62,470 bases of DNA from an uncultured Lachnospiraceae bacterium (GCA_910577105.1 CAJTMB010000018.1:1-62470), one strand, 5' to 3'. Numbered from the stretch's first letter, positions 53,289 to 62,420 are shown. Program-made: numbers and translations. The notes: generated by a model not told the origin, from the letters alone.

Positions 53289-53321
53289 GGGGTCCTCCTG
53301 TAATGGCGTATCGCAGTTGCC

Positions 53322-53456
53322 GCCCTTGCGTAAATCCATATCCTCGTCACCGCGCTCTCGCTCTTAAAAAGCATAGCGGACACTAAGCTCGAAAAAACCT
53401 CGCTAAGTGCCGATGCTTTTTAACGGGTTCCTTAGGATATGGATTTACACAAGGGC
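53322..53456. repeat. Long palindromic repeat, family C
   Basis: Arms GCCCTTGCGTAAATCCATAT.. (53322-53344) and its near-perfect inverse (53434-53456, one mismatch) bracket a second imperfect stem built on AAAAAGCAT/ATGCTTTTT. The whole 135 bp can fold as one structure in the helD leader. Confidence 0.8.
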
Positions 53457-53526
53457 TGGTTTACTGACTGACTGCATATGAATGGCTACTGTATAAGAGA
53501 AGTATAGCGGAAAATAAAAAAAAAAC

Positions 53527-53608
53527 TAGACTTTTATTTTTAAGTGTGATATAGTGCATATTATAGGAGTGCCTAAAATTCTTGTATGAATTTTAGGCAC
53601 ATTTTTTT
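53527..53608 (+). other. Compact plus-strand promoter plus terminator, possible tiny RNA
   Basis: TAGACT (53527-53532), 17 bp, TATAGT (53550-53555) would start RNA near 53562. A perfect 13-bp hairpin (53569-53600) followed by seven T (53602-53608) would end it after about 45 nt. No plus-strand gene is nearby. The hairpin may instead be a terminator relic. Confidence 0.35.
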
Positions 53609-53676
53609 CGTTATTGTGATTTTTTAGTACTTATCCCTCCGGATTCGGGCGGGGAAGCCCCTTGTGACTACCGCAA

Positions 53677-53835
53677 GGAAAACTGAGCAAAAGAAATTCG
53701 GCAAGCGACCTTTGCACCATGAAAATGAGACTCTAAAATCGTGGAAGCCTTTGCTGAACACGATTTTTGTTTTATGAGGCTCATTGGAATGTCCGGTGCA
53801 ACGGAGTGCGCCGAATTTCTTTTGCTCAGTTTTCC
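53677..53835. repeat. Long palindromic repeat, family D
   Basis: Perfect 26-bp arms at 53677-53702 and 53810-53835 enclose nested stems based on TTGCACC, ATGAGnCTC and AAAATCGTG. The 159 bp fold into one hairpin. It ends 43 bp from the 3' end of the TPR gene and has no reading frame. Confidence 0.85.
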
Positions 53836-53878
53836 GACCGGATTTTCAATATGGGCTTCTCCCACACGAATCCTAGCC

Positions 53879-54973
53879 TCACCTCGTTGAAAGAAATTCA
53901 TATTCCCTCTTTGCCGTTTCATCATCCGGGTACATTTGTATATAATTATTGAGCAGTATGGCCGCCTGGGTATACTCCCCAAGATATTCATACGCGATGA
54001 TTTCATTAAATTGCAGGGTCTGCTGCATACCGTTTCCTTCTATCTGCATCGCTTTCTGGAAAGCGGCAAGGGCCTGGGCGTAGTCTTCCTGATTCATATA
54101 ACAGAGTCCAAGCTGATTATAGATTTCCGCATTGCCCTCATTTTTGGCAAGATAGCTGCTGTATACATTCGTGATGGCATAGTTGTAATCTCCTGTGGCT
54201 TCATAGGACAGTCCCAGATACAGATAGGCATCCGCAGTGCCGCCTGCCTTTGCTTCTTCCAAAAGCACCTGCGCCTGCTCATAATTGCCCAGATAATACT
54301 GGATGCAGCCTTTATCAAATGCACTCATTTTTTCCGAGCGGGTCAATGCCTCTTCCAGATAGTTCTGCCCCACTTCCTTGTATCCGTCTGCCAGAAGAAC
54401 CTTATAAATCTGGATGATACGGCTGTAGTTGGCAGGCTCCAGTTCCACGGCTTTGTCAAAATCTTCCTTCGCCTCCTGATACCTCCCTTGTGAAAGCCTT
54501 GCATTGCCCCTGAGATAATAGGCATCCGTTTCTCCCGGTTTCAGCGCCAGAATGGCATCGTAGACTTTTTCCGCTTCCGCATATTTTCCGGATTTCTGAT
54601 AGGCTGCAGCCAGATAATAATTTACATCGTAATCCATACTGTTTACCATGCCGTTACTGAAAGAAAGGCATAGCAACAGATTTTCCACTGCCGCATCGTA
54701 ATCGGTAAGCCCTATGTAGGCAATCCCCGTCCCCCTTGCTATCAGCCGTTCATCTTCCCCGTTTGCACGTGCCGTTTCAAAGGACAAAAGCGCTGCGCCA
54801 TATTCCATGTCGGCAATATGCTGCATTCCCTCTTCCAGCGCCGTCGTACCTGCTTTGTTACCGCATCCGGAAAAAAACAGGAATACCGACAAAAGAAACC
54901 CTGTCCTGATTGCAATGCTTTTTTTAATTTTCTCTTTTGTCTTTTTCAACAAGCCGTACTGTTCATAATCCAT
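53879..54973 (-). CDS. TPR-repeat lipoprotein
   Basis: A 364-residue protein. Basic N-terminus then a hydrophobic segment and lipobox FFSGC give a lipidated Cys near 37. At least seven tetratricopeptide repeats follow, for example YYLAAAYQKSGKYAEAEKVY and YNQLGLCYMNQEDYAQALAAF. TPRs mediate protein contacts; an extracellular scaffold is likely. It starts 28 bp after the hybrid kinase gene ends and is probably co-transcribed with it, so it may assist that sensor. Confidence 0.88.
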   Translation of the reverse strand: MDYEQYGLLKKTKEKIKKSIAIRTGFLLSVFLFFSGCGNKAGTTALEEGMQHIADMEYGAALLSFETARANGEDERLIARGTGIAYIGLTDYDAAVENLLLCLSFSNGMVNSMDYDVNYYLAAAYQKSGKYAEAEKVYDAILALKPGETDAYYLRGNARLSQGRYQEAKEDFDKAVELEPANYSRIIQIYKVLLADGYKEVGQNYLEEALTRSEKMSAFDKGCIQYYLGNYEQAQVLLEEAKAGGTADAYLYLGLSYEATGDYNYAITNVYSSYLAKNEGNAEIYNQLGLCYMNQEDYAQALAAFQKAMQIEGNGMQQTLQFNEIIAYEYLGEYTQAAILLNNYIQMYPDDETAKREYEFLSTR

Positions 54974-55001
54974 AATTTCTGGTTTTCTCCGTTTAAATAT
55001 C

Positions 55002-57812
55002 TTATTCGATTTCTGTTCTCAGCCATCTTGCAAGAACCCGGTTTATGATTTCCGGTTCCAGCGGCTTTGCTATGTGTTCGTTCATTCCGGACTCCATGGC
55101 GGCCCGCACATCCTCTGCATAGGCATTTGCCGTCATTGCAATGATTGGAACGGCAGACGCATCCGGCCTGTCAAGGCTGCGTATGGCCCTCGTCGCCTCA
55201 TACCCGTTCATAATGGGCATCATCACATCCATAAATACCAGTTGGAAAGTGTGGGGGGGAGATTCCCGAAAAATGTCCAGCGCTTCTTTGCCATTGACTG
55301 CCAGCGTTACCTCCAGCCCATTTTCCTCCAGCATATACTGTGCAATTTCCTGATTCAGTTCATTGTCTTCCACAAGCAGGATTCGCTTTCCGCTGACTTC
55401 CGCTGCGCTTTCCTCTTTTTCTTCTTCCTGCTCTACAGGCGGGGAGGCAATCTCAAGCGGTAACACCACGGTGAAAATACTGCCTTGGTTCAGCTCACTT
55501 TTTACCTGTATGCTTCCTCCCATGCTATCCACCAGATTTTTGGTAATGGTCATGCCAAGTCCGCTGCCCTGATAATTCGTTCTGGCACCGCCTTCTTCCT
55601 GGGTAAACGGCTCATAAATATGCTTTAGGTACTCCTGCCCCATGCCGATTCCCGTGTCAGCAATTTCAAAGCATATCTGTGCTATCCCGTTTTCTTCTGA
55701 AATTTCATGACAGGTAAACCGGATTTTACCCATGGGTTTATTGTATTTAACGGCATTTCCTGCAATATTAATCAAAATCTGTTTGATGTGGAGGGGACTT
55801 CCTGTAAAATAGGCATGCGGCAGTTTTCCTTCCTCTCCAAAATCCGTTATCAGGGTTATATTTCTGTCCGCTGCCTGTCCGCCCACTATGGATGCACAGT
55901 TGTCCAACAACTCCTTTAATCCAAACACCACCTTTGCAAACTCTATCTTTCCGCGTTCCAGCTTACTGATATCCAAAACATCATTTATCAGGGACAGCAG
56001 ATGTTTTGCGGACATCTTTATTTTTTCCCTGCAGTCTGCCTGCCTTTCCAAATCGTCCGGATTTTTTTCTGCAATATTTAACATGCCCATTATGCCGTTT
56101 ATGGGAGTGCGAATATCATGGGACATATGGGATAAAAATTCTGTTTTGGCAAGATTTGCCCTTTCCGCCTCCATTATGGCGGACTGCAGTTCTCCATTCT
56201 TTTTTTCAAGCAGAAGATATGATTTTTTACGCATATTAAGCACGGTACCGCCGAAGACTAAAAACAACAGCAGCAGAACACCGAATATGGCAATTACATT
56301 TCTGCTTTGATAGATATAATCCGGCAGTTCATAGCTATCGTAGGAAATATTCATATATTGATTGATAATATCTTCTTTTTCAGTCTCTGACATTAGCCCC
56401 AACGCTCTGTTCATCACGCTGAACATCACCGAATCCGTATCACTGTACGCCGCCAGGGTGGTTCCCGACTGGTATCTGTGGTTATCCCATTCAATCAAAT
56501 CGGAAAACCTTTCATTTTTTGACTGGTAGTTATACTCTATGGTGTTGAGAATCGTAATATCCGCTTCACCCTTTTCCACAGCCTGCAAGCAATTTTTTGC
56601 GCTGTCACGGAATACTACCTGCGCATCTATTTCTAAATTGTCTGCCCAATAAGCACGTCCGTTCGTCAAAGCAACGGTAACTTCTTCATCAGACAAAATA
56701 TAATCGTTTTTGGATACAATGACTGCATTATACTCCATAAAAGGATTGGTAAGCAGAATATTTGCATCACGCGCCAGGTTCATATTGTTTGCACCTACAT
56801 AAAAATCAATTTCCCCTGTTGCGAGCAAATCCTTCCAATACTCGCTCCGCTCTAACGGGCAAAACTCCACAGTCATACCGCTCCGTTCTGCAACAGTCTT
56901 TAATACCTGGATATAGATTCCGTCAAATTCTCCATTTGCATTGATATAAGCCAACGGCCTTGTATCCTTATAGAAACCTATCCTTATCGTTTCTCCCCTG
57001 TCGATAAACTGTTGTTCTTCAGCGGCAAACCGTTCCCAACGCCCCCCATAATAATGGGTTATCAGTTCCTGTTGAAATGCCGGAGCATTCATCTTTAACT
57101 TTTCAATCCCAAAATTCAATTCATCCAGCAGGTCCTCATTGCCCTTCCAGGTTATGTAGTAAAAAGGTGCGTAGGCAAACTTCCCTACCAGACACTGACC
57201 TTTCGATACCTCTGTCAAAGTATGGACTGCCACGTCGATATCACCGGACATAAGCGCTTCATCCATCTCCTGTGTCGTATCGTATTCTTTCAGCCGGGGA
57301 TTCTCAATGCCGTTTCTGTCCAGATATTCCAAAAAATCATTTTTGCGTATATAGCTGTCTACAACACCAAAATTCATATCCCGCATTGCGTCGAAATCTT
57401 CATAAGCCAGACTGCTGTCCTCAGCTACATACAAACAACCGAAGGTATAGCCGCTGGACAAAGCGGCAAAATCAAAAATTTCACTCCGCTCTGCTGAATA
57501 CTGTGCCGAACCTACCAAATCCACTTCCTTTGCTTCCAGTTTTGCAAGGGCATCATTCCAACTTTCACATTCCACATAGATTATATCCCACCCGGTGTAT
57601 TTGCAGAGTTCCTCCAGGTAAACCACATCCATGCCGCCATACCCCTCCTCCTCGGAGTAGGTATGAAAACCTTCCATCGGGAAAAATGCCACCCTCACAG
57701 TACGGGATTTCTGCGCCCGTACAGACATCGGAAAACCTGCCGCCAAAAGAATAATTGCCAAAAACAATACCGCCAGGCCCCGTATCCGTTTCTTACCATA
57801 CGATTTCCTCAT
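55002..57812 (-). CDS. Hybrid histidine kinase with two periplasmic-binding-like sensor domains
   Basis: A 936-residue membrane sensor. A signal peptide (about 1-33) is followed by two SBP_bac_3-type domains, about 37-265 and 270-500, the fold of amino-acid binding proteins. One membrane helix (NVIAIFGVLLLLFLVFGGTVLNM, about 510) leads to HisKA with phospho-His in SHMSHDIRTP, HATPase with NAVKYN, DTGIGM and GSGLGM, and a receiver with Asp in LVFMDVMMPIMNG. No output domain is attached, so a phosphorelay or c-di-GMP partner elsewhere is needed. The ligand is probably an amino acid or small organic molecule. Confidence 0.92.
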   Translation of the reverse strand: MRKSYGKKRIRGLAVLFLAIILLAAGFPMSVRAQKSRTVRVAFFPMEGFHTYSEEEGYGGMDVVYLEELCKYTGWDIIYVECESWNDALAKLEAKEVDLVGSAQYSAERSEIFDFAALSSGYTFGCLYVAEDSSLAYEDFDAMRDMNFGVVDSYIRKNDFLEYLDRNGIENPRLKEYDTTQEMDEALMSGDIDVAVHTLTEVSKGQCLVGKFAYAPFYYITWKGNEDLLDELNFGIEKLKMNAPAFQQELITHYYGGRWERFAAEEQQFIDRGETIRIGFYKDTRPLAYINANGEFDGIYIQVLKTVAERSGMTVEFCPLERSEYWKDLLATGEIDFYVGANNMNLARDANILLTNPFMEYNAVIVSKNDYILSDEEVTVALTNGRAYWADNLEIDAQVVFRDSAKNCLQAVEKGEADITILNTIEYNYQSKNERFSDLIEWDNHRYQSGTTLAAYSDTDSVMFSVMNRALGLMSETEKEDIINQYMNISYDSYELPDYIYQSRNVIAIFGVLLLLFLVFGGTVLNMRKKSYLLLEKKNGELQSAIMEAERANLAKTEFLSHMSHDIRTPINGIMGMLNIAEKNPDDLERQADCREKIKMSAKHLLSLINDVLDISKLERGKIEFAKVVFGLKELLDNCASIVGGQAADRNITLITDFGEEGKLPHAYFTGSPLHIKQILINIAGNAVKYNKPMGKIRFTCHEISEENGIAQICFEIADTGIGMGQEYLKHIYEPFTQEEGGARTNYQGSGLGMTITKNLVDSMGGSIQVKSELNQGSIFTVVLPLEIASPPVEQEEEKEESAAEVSGKRILLVEDNELNQEIAQYMLEENGLEVTLAVNGKEALDIFRESPPHTFQLVFMDVMMPIMNGYEATRAIRSLDRPDASAVPIIAMTANAYAEDVRAAMESGMNEHIAKPLEPEIINRVLARWLRTEIE

Positions 57813-57853
57813 AAACTTCTCCTTATGGCACTTTTCACATCTTTTTACAGATA

Positions 57854-57897
57854 AAAAAATCTGCTGATTCCATTATACCGCAATCAGCAGATTTTTA
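57854..57897. terminator. Bidirectional terminator
   Basis: AAAATCTGCTGATT and its inverse AATCAGCAGATTTT form a strong stem with A and T runs on both sides. It ends the DUF1540 gene on the minus strand. Confidence 0.85.
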
Positions 57898-57923
57898 AAA
57901 CATTTTTTATCTGCAGTGTCCGT

Positions 57924-58238
57924 TTACTGCTCCCTGAAAGTTCCACATGCAGTTTCCCTGCAGTCACAGGCGCCGCAGCCCTTAATGTCAACATGGTCAG
58001 CCATACATTTATAATCCTCGTTATAAATACATTTTGTCGCCTCACAGTCAATGCTGATGGTCCGGCTGGGATGGAAAATGGAACTGGTATAAGCATCACC
58101 CTTTCTCTGGGCAAAACTTTCACAGCAGGTGTCATCTTTCTTGTGTGCCTGGTCACCGCCCACACAGATATCACCCTTACAGCAGTAACATTGGTCATTA
58201 TAGGTACAATTCTCTACACTGCAACACAGTTCAGCCAT
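57924..58238 (-). CDS. DUF1540 Cys-rich protein
   Basis: A 104-residue protein with two DUF1540-type units: CCSVENCTYNDQCYCC near the N-terminus and CEATKCIYNEDYKCMADHV near residue 65, and 16 or more Cys in total. The pattern suggests metal binding. The family is widespread in Clostridia and often linked with sporulation or stress, but its function is not known. The ATG has AAGGAGG upstream and the gene stands alone between two terminator or promoter gaps. Confidence 0.9.
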   Translation of the reverse strand: MAELCCSVENCTYNDQCYCCKGDICVGGDQAHKKDDTCCESFAQRKGDAYTSSIFHPSRTISIDCEATKCIYNEDYKCMADHVDIKGCGACDCRETACGTFREQ

Positions 58239-58324
58239 ATTAAGTCCTCCTTATGAATGATTTTCAAACTTAGTATGGCTGTAAAATGCAGACTTTATAC
58301 ATTGCATAACAGTAAACAAACTGC

Positions 58325-60289
58325 CTACTTCTTTTCTTCCTGCACGGTTTCTTTGCGGATGACTTTGGTATGAATTTCTTCCAAAATATCCTCTATAAAA
58401 CTTTCCAGCGTTTTTTGACCTTCATCACCCAGAAAACGGCTTCTGACGGATACTACATTTTCCTCTTCTTCTTTTTGTCCCACCACCAGCATGTAGGGTA
58501 CTTTTGCCAGTCTGGTTTCCCGGATTTTAAAACCAATTTTTTCAGAGCGGTTATCCACTGTCACCAATATGCCGTTTTGTTTCAGCTTATCTGCCACCTT
58601 TTGTGCATAATCCGCATATTTTTCGGAGATGGGAAGCACACGCACCTGCTCCGGACAAAGCCAGGTAGGTAACTTGCCTTCATATTTTTCAATCAGCCAT
58701 GCAAGGGTTCTCTCATAGCAGCCCATGGAAGTCCTGTGAATGATAAAAGGCCGTACCTTGTCACCGTTCTGGTCTATATAGTACATATCAAACTGCTCTG
58801 CCAGAAGGGCATCCCACTGTATGGTAATCATGGTGTCTTCTTTGCCGTACACATTCTTTGCATTGATATCCACTTTGGGTCCATAAAAAGCGGCTTCCCC
58901 CACATCTTCCACAAACGGAAGTTCCAGCTCTGTCAGGATATCGCGGATATGCTGTTCCGTTTCATCCCATACTTCCGGCTCCCCGATATATTTTTCCTTG
59001 TTTTCGGGGTCCCTCTTGGAAAGATGCCAGGTAATGTCATCCAGCAGCCCAAGCGTATTCATGACATACTTCGCCAGAGCAATACAGCCCTTAAATTCAT
59101 CCACCATCTGGTCGGGACGCACAATCAAATGTCCTTCACTGATGGTAAACTGGCGTACCCTTGTAAGCCCGTGCATTTCCCCGGAATCCTCGTTCCTGAA
59201 AAGCGTGGAGGTTTCTCCGTAGCGTATGGGCAAATCGCGGTAGGAATGCTGCGCCGCCTTATATACATAGTACTGGAACGGACAGGTCATGGGACGTAAG
59301 GCAAACACTTCTTTGTCCTTCTCCTCATCCCCCAGCACAAACATGCCCTCTTTATAATGGTCCCAATGGCCTGATATTTTATACAAATCGCTTTTCGCCA
59401 TAAGGGGAGTCTTGGTTCTCACATAGCCCCATTCGTTGTCCTCCAAGTCTTCAATCCACCTTTGCAGGGTCTGGACAATTTTTGTTCCCTTGGGCATCAG
59501 GAGAGGAAGTCCCTGTCCAATCACATCCACCGTGGTAAACAGTTCCATTTCGCGTCCCAATTTGTTGTGGTCCCTGTTTTTGATATTTTCCAGATAAACG
59601 AGATATTCCTCCAATTCCTCCTTCTTATTGAAGGCGGTGCCGTAAATTCTCTGGAGCATGGCATTTTCGGATTTGCCGCGCCAATATGCGCCTGATGAGG
59701 AAGTCAGCTTAAAGGCCTTGATGCCTTTTGTACTCATCAGGTGGGGACCTGCACACAAGTCCACAAATTCACCCTGACTGTAGAACGAGATAATTGCATC
59801 CTCCGGTAAATCACGAATAAGCTCCACCTTGTAAGGCTCGTTTTTTTCTTCCATGAATTGAATGGCTTCTTCTCTGGGAAGCGTAAATTTTTCCAGCTTA
59901 TTTCCCTCTTTGATGATTTTTTTCATCTCCGCTTCCAGCTTATCCAAATCCTCCCTTGAAAAGGGCTCATGCTCAAAATCATAATAAAAGCCGTTGTCAA
60001 TGGAGGGACCGATTGCCAGTTTTGCTTCCGGGAACAGCCTCTTGACCGCTTCCGCCAGCACATGGGAACAGGTGTGGCGCACCGTGCGCAAGCCTTCCTT
60101 GTCATTTGCAGTCAGAATATTCAATTCGCAGTCCTCGTCCACCACGGTCCGCAAATCCTCAACCTTACCATTGATTTCCACGGCACAGGCCACCCTTGCG
60201 AGCCCTTCACTGATATCAAGCGCAATTTCAAAGGCGCTTTTTGACTGTTCATACTCTTTTACAGAACCATCCTTTAATGTAACCTTCAT
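58325..60289 (-). CDS. thrS: Threonyl-tRNA synthetase
   Basis: A 654-residue class II synthetase. TGS domain (MKVTLKDGSVKEYEQ), editing domain with HTCSHVLAEA, catalytic domain with zinc ligands Cys in MTCPFQ, His in SEGHLIVRP and His in IIHRTSMG, and a C-terminal anticodon-binding domain with VRVLPISEKYADYA. The start is ATG 60289, after GGAGG; an ATG at 60301 is less well placed. It lies downstream of a T-box leader and a small membrane protein gene, so its expression should rise when threonyl-tRNA is short. Confidence 0.98.
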   Translation of the reverse strand: MKVTLKDGSVKEYEQSKSAFEIALDISEGLARVACAVEINGKVEDLRTVVDEDCELNILTANDKEGLRTVRHTCSHVLAEAVKRLFPEAKLAIGPSIDNGFYYDFEHEPFSREDLDKLEAEMKKIIKEGNKLEKFTLPREEAIQFMEEKNEPYKVELIRDLPEDAIISFYSQGEFVDLCAGPHLMSTKGIKAFKLTSSSGAYWRGKSENAMLQRIYGTAFNKKEELEEYLVYLENIKNRDHNKLGREMELFTTVDVIGQGLPLLMPKGTKIVQTLQRWIEDLEDNEWGYVRTKTPLMAKSDLYKISGHWDHYKEGMFVLGDEEKDKEVFALRPMTCPFQYYVYKAAQHSYRDLPIRYGETSTLFRNEDSGEMHGLTRVRQFTISEGHLIVRPDQMVDEFKGCIALAKYVMNTLGLLDDITWHLSKRDPENKEKYIGEPEVWDETEQHIRDILTELELPFVEDVGEAAFYGPKVDINAKNVYGKEDTMITIQWDALLAEQFDMYYIDQNGDKVRPFIIHRTSMGCYERTLAWLIEKYEGKLPTWLCPEQVRVLPISEKYADYAQKVADKLKQNGILVTVDNRSEKIGFKIRETRLAKVPYMLVVGQKEEEENVVSVRSRFLGDEGQKTLESFIEDILEEIHTKVIRKETVQEEKK

Positions 60290-60301
60290 TTTTTCCTCCA
60301 T

Positions 60302-60423
60302 TCCGAAGCGTTTTTCGCTGAGGAGGCGAGCAAAATGTCAGATTTTGCTCTGCCATCATGGAATTTGTGACGCTTCGGCACAAATTCTTGGTTGAATAAA
60401 TTGCTTTCGAGCAATTTATTCAA
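60302..60423. repeat. Cluster of hairpins between the small membrane protein and thrS
   Basis: Three perfect hairpins lie in a row: GAGCAAAAT/ATTTTGCTC (60328-60350), GAATTTGTG/CACAAATTC (60361-60387) and a 14-bp stem with TTCG loop (60392-60423). GAAGCG near 60305 can also pair with CGCTTC at 60371. The cluster fills the leader before thrS. Confidence 0.8.
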
Positions 60424-60452
60424 TCTTCCATCCTTCCTCTTAATAAAATTTC

Positions 60453-60698
60453 CTATTCATTTATACCATCTTTACCGTTACAGTCCCTGCCGTCCTCAGT
60501 AGAATCGGCATTACTGTAATTTCCGCAATTGCAGCCAATGGATACGCCCCTTGTCCACGGCGCCGTAAAAAGCCCGTACACCACGCCCGCCAGAAAGCAG
60601 ATTCCCCCTGCCAGCCACAACTCCCTCTTGCTTATGATTGTCTCTCCGCAAAACAAATTTTTTACATTTTCCTTCCAGTTCTTCATGTTTACACCCAT
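60453..60698 (-). CDS. Small membrane protein under T-box control
   Basis: An 81-residue protein beginning MGVNMKNWKENVKNLF. It has one or two adjacent membrane helices (ELWLAGGICFLAGVVYGLF), then an Asn, Asp and Cys-rich tail (GCNCGNYSNADSTEDGRDCNG). A start 12 bases downstream at MKNWKE is also possible. It is the first gene after the T-box terminator and precedes thrS. No family is recognised. The Cys-rich tail could bind metal. Confidence 0.7.
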   Translation of the reverse strand: MGVNMKNWKENVKNLFCGETIISKRELWLAGGICFLAGVVYGLFTAPWTRGVSIGCNCGNYSNADSTEDGRDCNGKDGINE

Positions 60699-60720
60699 GC
60701 CTTTCCTTTTTCTACAAAGC

Positions 60721-60997
60721 AAAAAATCCCTTACATTACCTAAGTAATGCAAGGGACGTATCAACGCGGTTCCACCCTGCTTGCCCTGTGTAATCACACA
60801 GGACCGCTCATTTTTCCTGTAACGCCGGCGGGCGGGCCTTATTGGGGCCACTCAGAGATGGTTTGGGAATGCGCAAATGTACAGGCGCTTTCAGCACCGG
60901 AATTCCGGGCGCCTTTCTCTGCTACTTTACTGCATCCTCTGTTCTCTTCAACGTATTTGTCATCTGATACCTGTATGAACAGATATTTTTTATAATT
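60721..60997 (-). promoter_or_regulatory. T-box riboswitch leader (threonine type inferred)
   Basis: On the minus strand the conserved T-box AGGGTGGAACCGCG lies at 60778-60765. The terminator stem CCCTT.CATTAC/GTAATG.AAGGG (60755-60728) is followed by six T (60726-60721). Upstream are AGTA-type and GCTGAAAG elements of stem I. A possible specifier ACC (60862-60860) precedes ATCTCTG and would decode threonine, agreeing with thrS downstream. Confidence 0.9.
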
Positions 60998-61060
60998 CGT
61001 ATTTTAATCCATTTCTATCCGGCTGTAAAGTACTTCACAAAAATTTCCGCAATTATCAAT

Positions 61061-61516
61061 TTATTCCATATCGGATAACAGCGTATCTTCTATGATGCGT
61101 GCCGCCCGCGCAACCAGTCTGCTGCACGGCCGTTTTGCATAATATTCCGCAGTTCTCTCCGATGGGGCCGCGCTTGCTTCCCTGCCCACAATACCGAGAA
61201 GCTCCCGGCAGAGCATACTGCCGCTTTCTTCCTTAAACCGGTCCGCCATCTGCCTTGTTTTTTCATATACGTGCTGCTTTGCCGCCTGGTCTTTGGCGTC
61301 GGCATTGCCCTCTTTCATTCCCAGCAGCATGGACATGGCAGAAATTGTACCGCAGACCTCGCGCATGCGGCCTATGCCTGCTCCCATGGGACACGCCAGT
61401 TTTAATGCCGCTTCCTTTTCCATCCCAAACAAATCGGCATATGTGGCAAATACAGACTGCGCACAATTATACCCCGATTCAAACAATGCCACCGCATCCA
61501 AAACCCTGCTCTCCAT
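61061..61516 (-). CDS. C_GCAxxG_C_C family protein
   Basis: A 151-residue protein of the putative redox family named for its Cys pattern: GYNCAQSV near 17, CPMGAGIGRMREVCGTISAM, then Cys in MLCRELLG and RPCSRLV. The family is common in anaerobes and thought to bind a metal or redox cofactor, but no reaction is established. All family Cys are present and the length is usual. It stands alone between the T-box leader and palindromic repeats. Confidence 0.92.
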   Translation of the reverse strand: MESRVLDAVALFESGYNCAQSVFATYADLFGMEKEAALKLACPMGAGIGRMREVCGTISAMSMLLGMKEGNADAKDQAAKQHVYEKTRQMADRFKEESGSMLCRELLGIVGREASAAPSERTAEYYAKRPCSRLVARAARIIEDTLLSDME

Positions 61517-61604
61517 ACATCAGCCTCCATGAAAAGTACTTTTCACGCCAACCAACATGATTCCGCTCTGCGGAATCCCATAATCCCACGGAACTAAAGT
61601 TCCA

Positions 61605-61671
61605 AGCGTGAGACATAGAACTTCTTCGCGAAGCAGCCTTTGCTGCAAGCGTTAGAAGTTCTTCTCACGCT
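61605..61671. repeat. Palindromic repeat, family B, copy 1
   Basis: A 67-bp unit with AGCGTGAGA/TCTCACGCT outer arms, AGAACTTC/GAAGTTCT inner arms and a GCAGCCTTTGCTGC centre. It differs from 61741-61807 by one base. A GGAACTAAAGTTCC hairpin lies just before it. Confidence 0.9.
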
Positions 61672-61710
61672 AACCTCCATGCCGCCACTCCATGGCGGCT
61701 CAAATCTGGA

Positions 61711-61738
61711 TGAGAAATGCCGCATTTCAGGCATTTCT
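61711..61738. repeat. Hairpin between the two family B copies
   Basis: GAGAAATGCC and GGCATTTCTC form a perfect 10-bp stem with an 8-base loop, directly before the second family B unit. Confidence 0.75.
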
Positions 61739-61740
61739 CA

Positions 61741-61807
61741 AGCGTGAGACATAGAACTTCTTCGTGAAGCAGCCTTTGCTGCAAGCGTTAGAAGTTCTTC
61801 TCACGCT
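61741..61807. repeat. Palindromic repeat, family B, copy 2
   Basis: Near-identical to 61605-61671. Its last bases contribute to the TAG stop of the SEC-C gene at 61806-61808, so the repeat abuts or entered the 3' end of that gene. Confidence 0.9.
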
Positions 61808-62306
61808 ATTTGCCACAGCACTTTTTATATTTTTTACCGCTTCCGCAGGGACAAGGGTCATTGGGATATACACGGGGCGCTTTGCGGATTGTGGTGGAAT
61901 CTTTCTGCTCTTTGTAGAGGGCCTTTCTTTTGTCCTCGTCAAAAATATCGTTCCACGCCTCCAGCTTATACAGCCAGTCTGCCTGTGCCGCCACCATGTT
62001 CTTATATAACAGTTCCTTGTCAAAGCCGAGGTTTACCACGGTATCCTCTTCCATCTCTTCAATGGGATTGGGCTCCTTTAAACTGTCATTGATGCCGTCC
62101 AGAAAACCGGTCATGCTCATAATGCTGACATGGAATTTCTCAGCCAGCTCTTTTACGGTTCCCTTCACCACCGTATCGGGGTTTTCCAGAAGTTCCGCAT
62201 AGATATTGGTTTCCTCCTGAAAATAATCCATCCACAGCTTTTCAAGCACTTTCTTGTCTTCTGTCTGGGAATACGCCATTTCTTTCCATTGGTCTAATAA
62301 TGCCAT
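61806..62306 (-). CDS. SEC-C motif protein
   Basis: A 166-residue protein ending in the SEC-C zinc motif CPCGSGKKYKKCCGK, as found at the SecA C-terminus. The N-terminal 140 residues are helical (ALLDQWKEMAYSQTEDKK, LAEKFHVSIMSMTGFLDG) and resemble SEC-C-linked proteins of Lachnospiraceae without known function. The zinc motif may mediate contact with SecB-like chaperones or ribosomes. The TAG stop lies in palindromic repeat copy 2. The ATG has AAGGATGG upstream. Confidence 0.88.
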   Translation of the reverse strand: MALLDQWKEMAYSQTEDKKVLEKLWMDYFQEETNIYAELLENPDTVVKGTVKELAEKFHVSIMSMTGFLDGINDSLKEPNPIEEMEEDTVVNLGFDKELLYKNMVAAQADWLYKLEAWNDIFDEDKRKALYKEQKDSTTIRKAPRVYPNDPCPCGSGKKYKKCCGK

Positions 62307-62420
62307 AATTCATACCATCCTTATTGCTTTTGTTAGAATACTTCGTAAGTATAATACAAAATGCAGATAAAAACAAGTACAGAAACGTATACACTCTTAT
62401 GTGTAACTATCAGAGACTTG

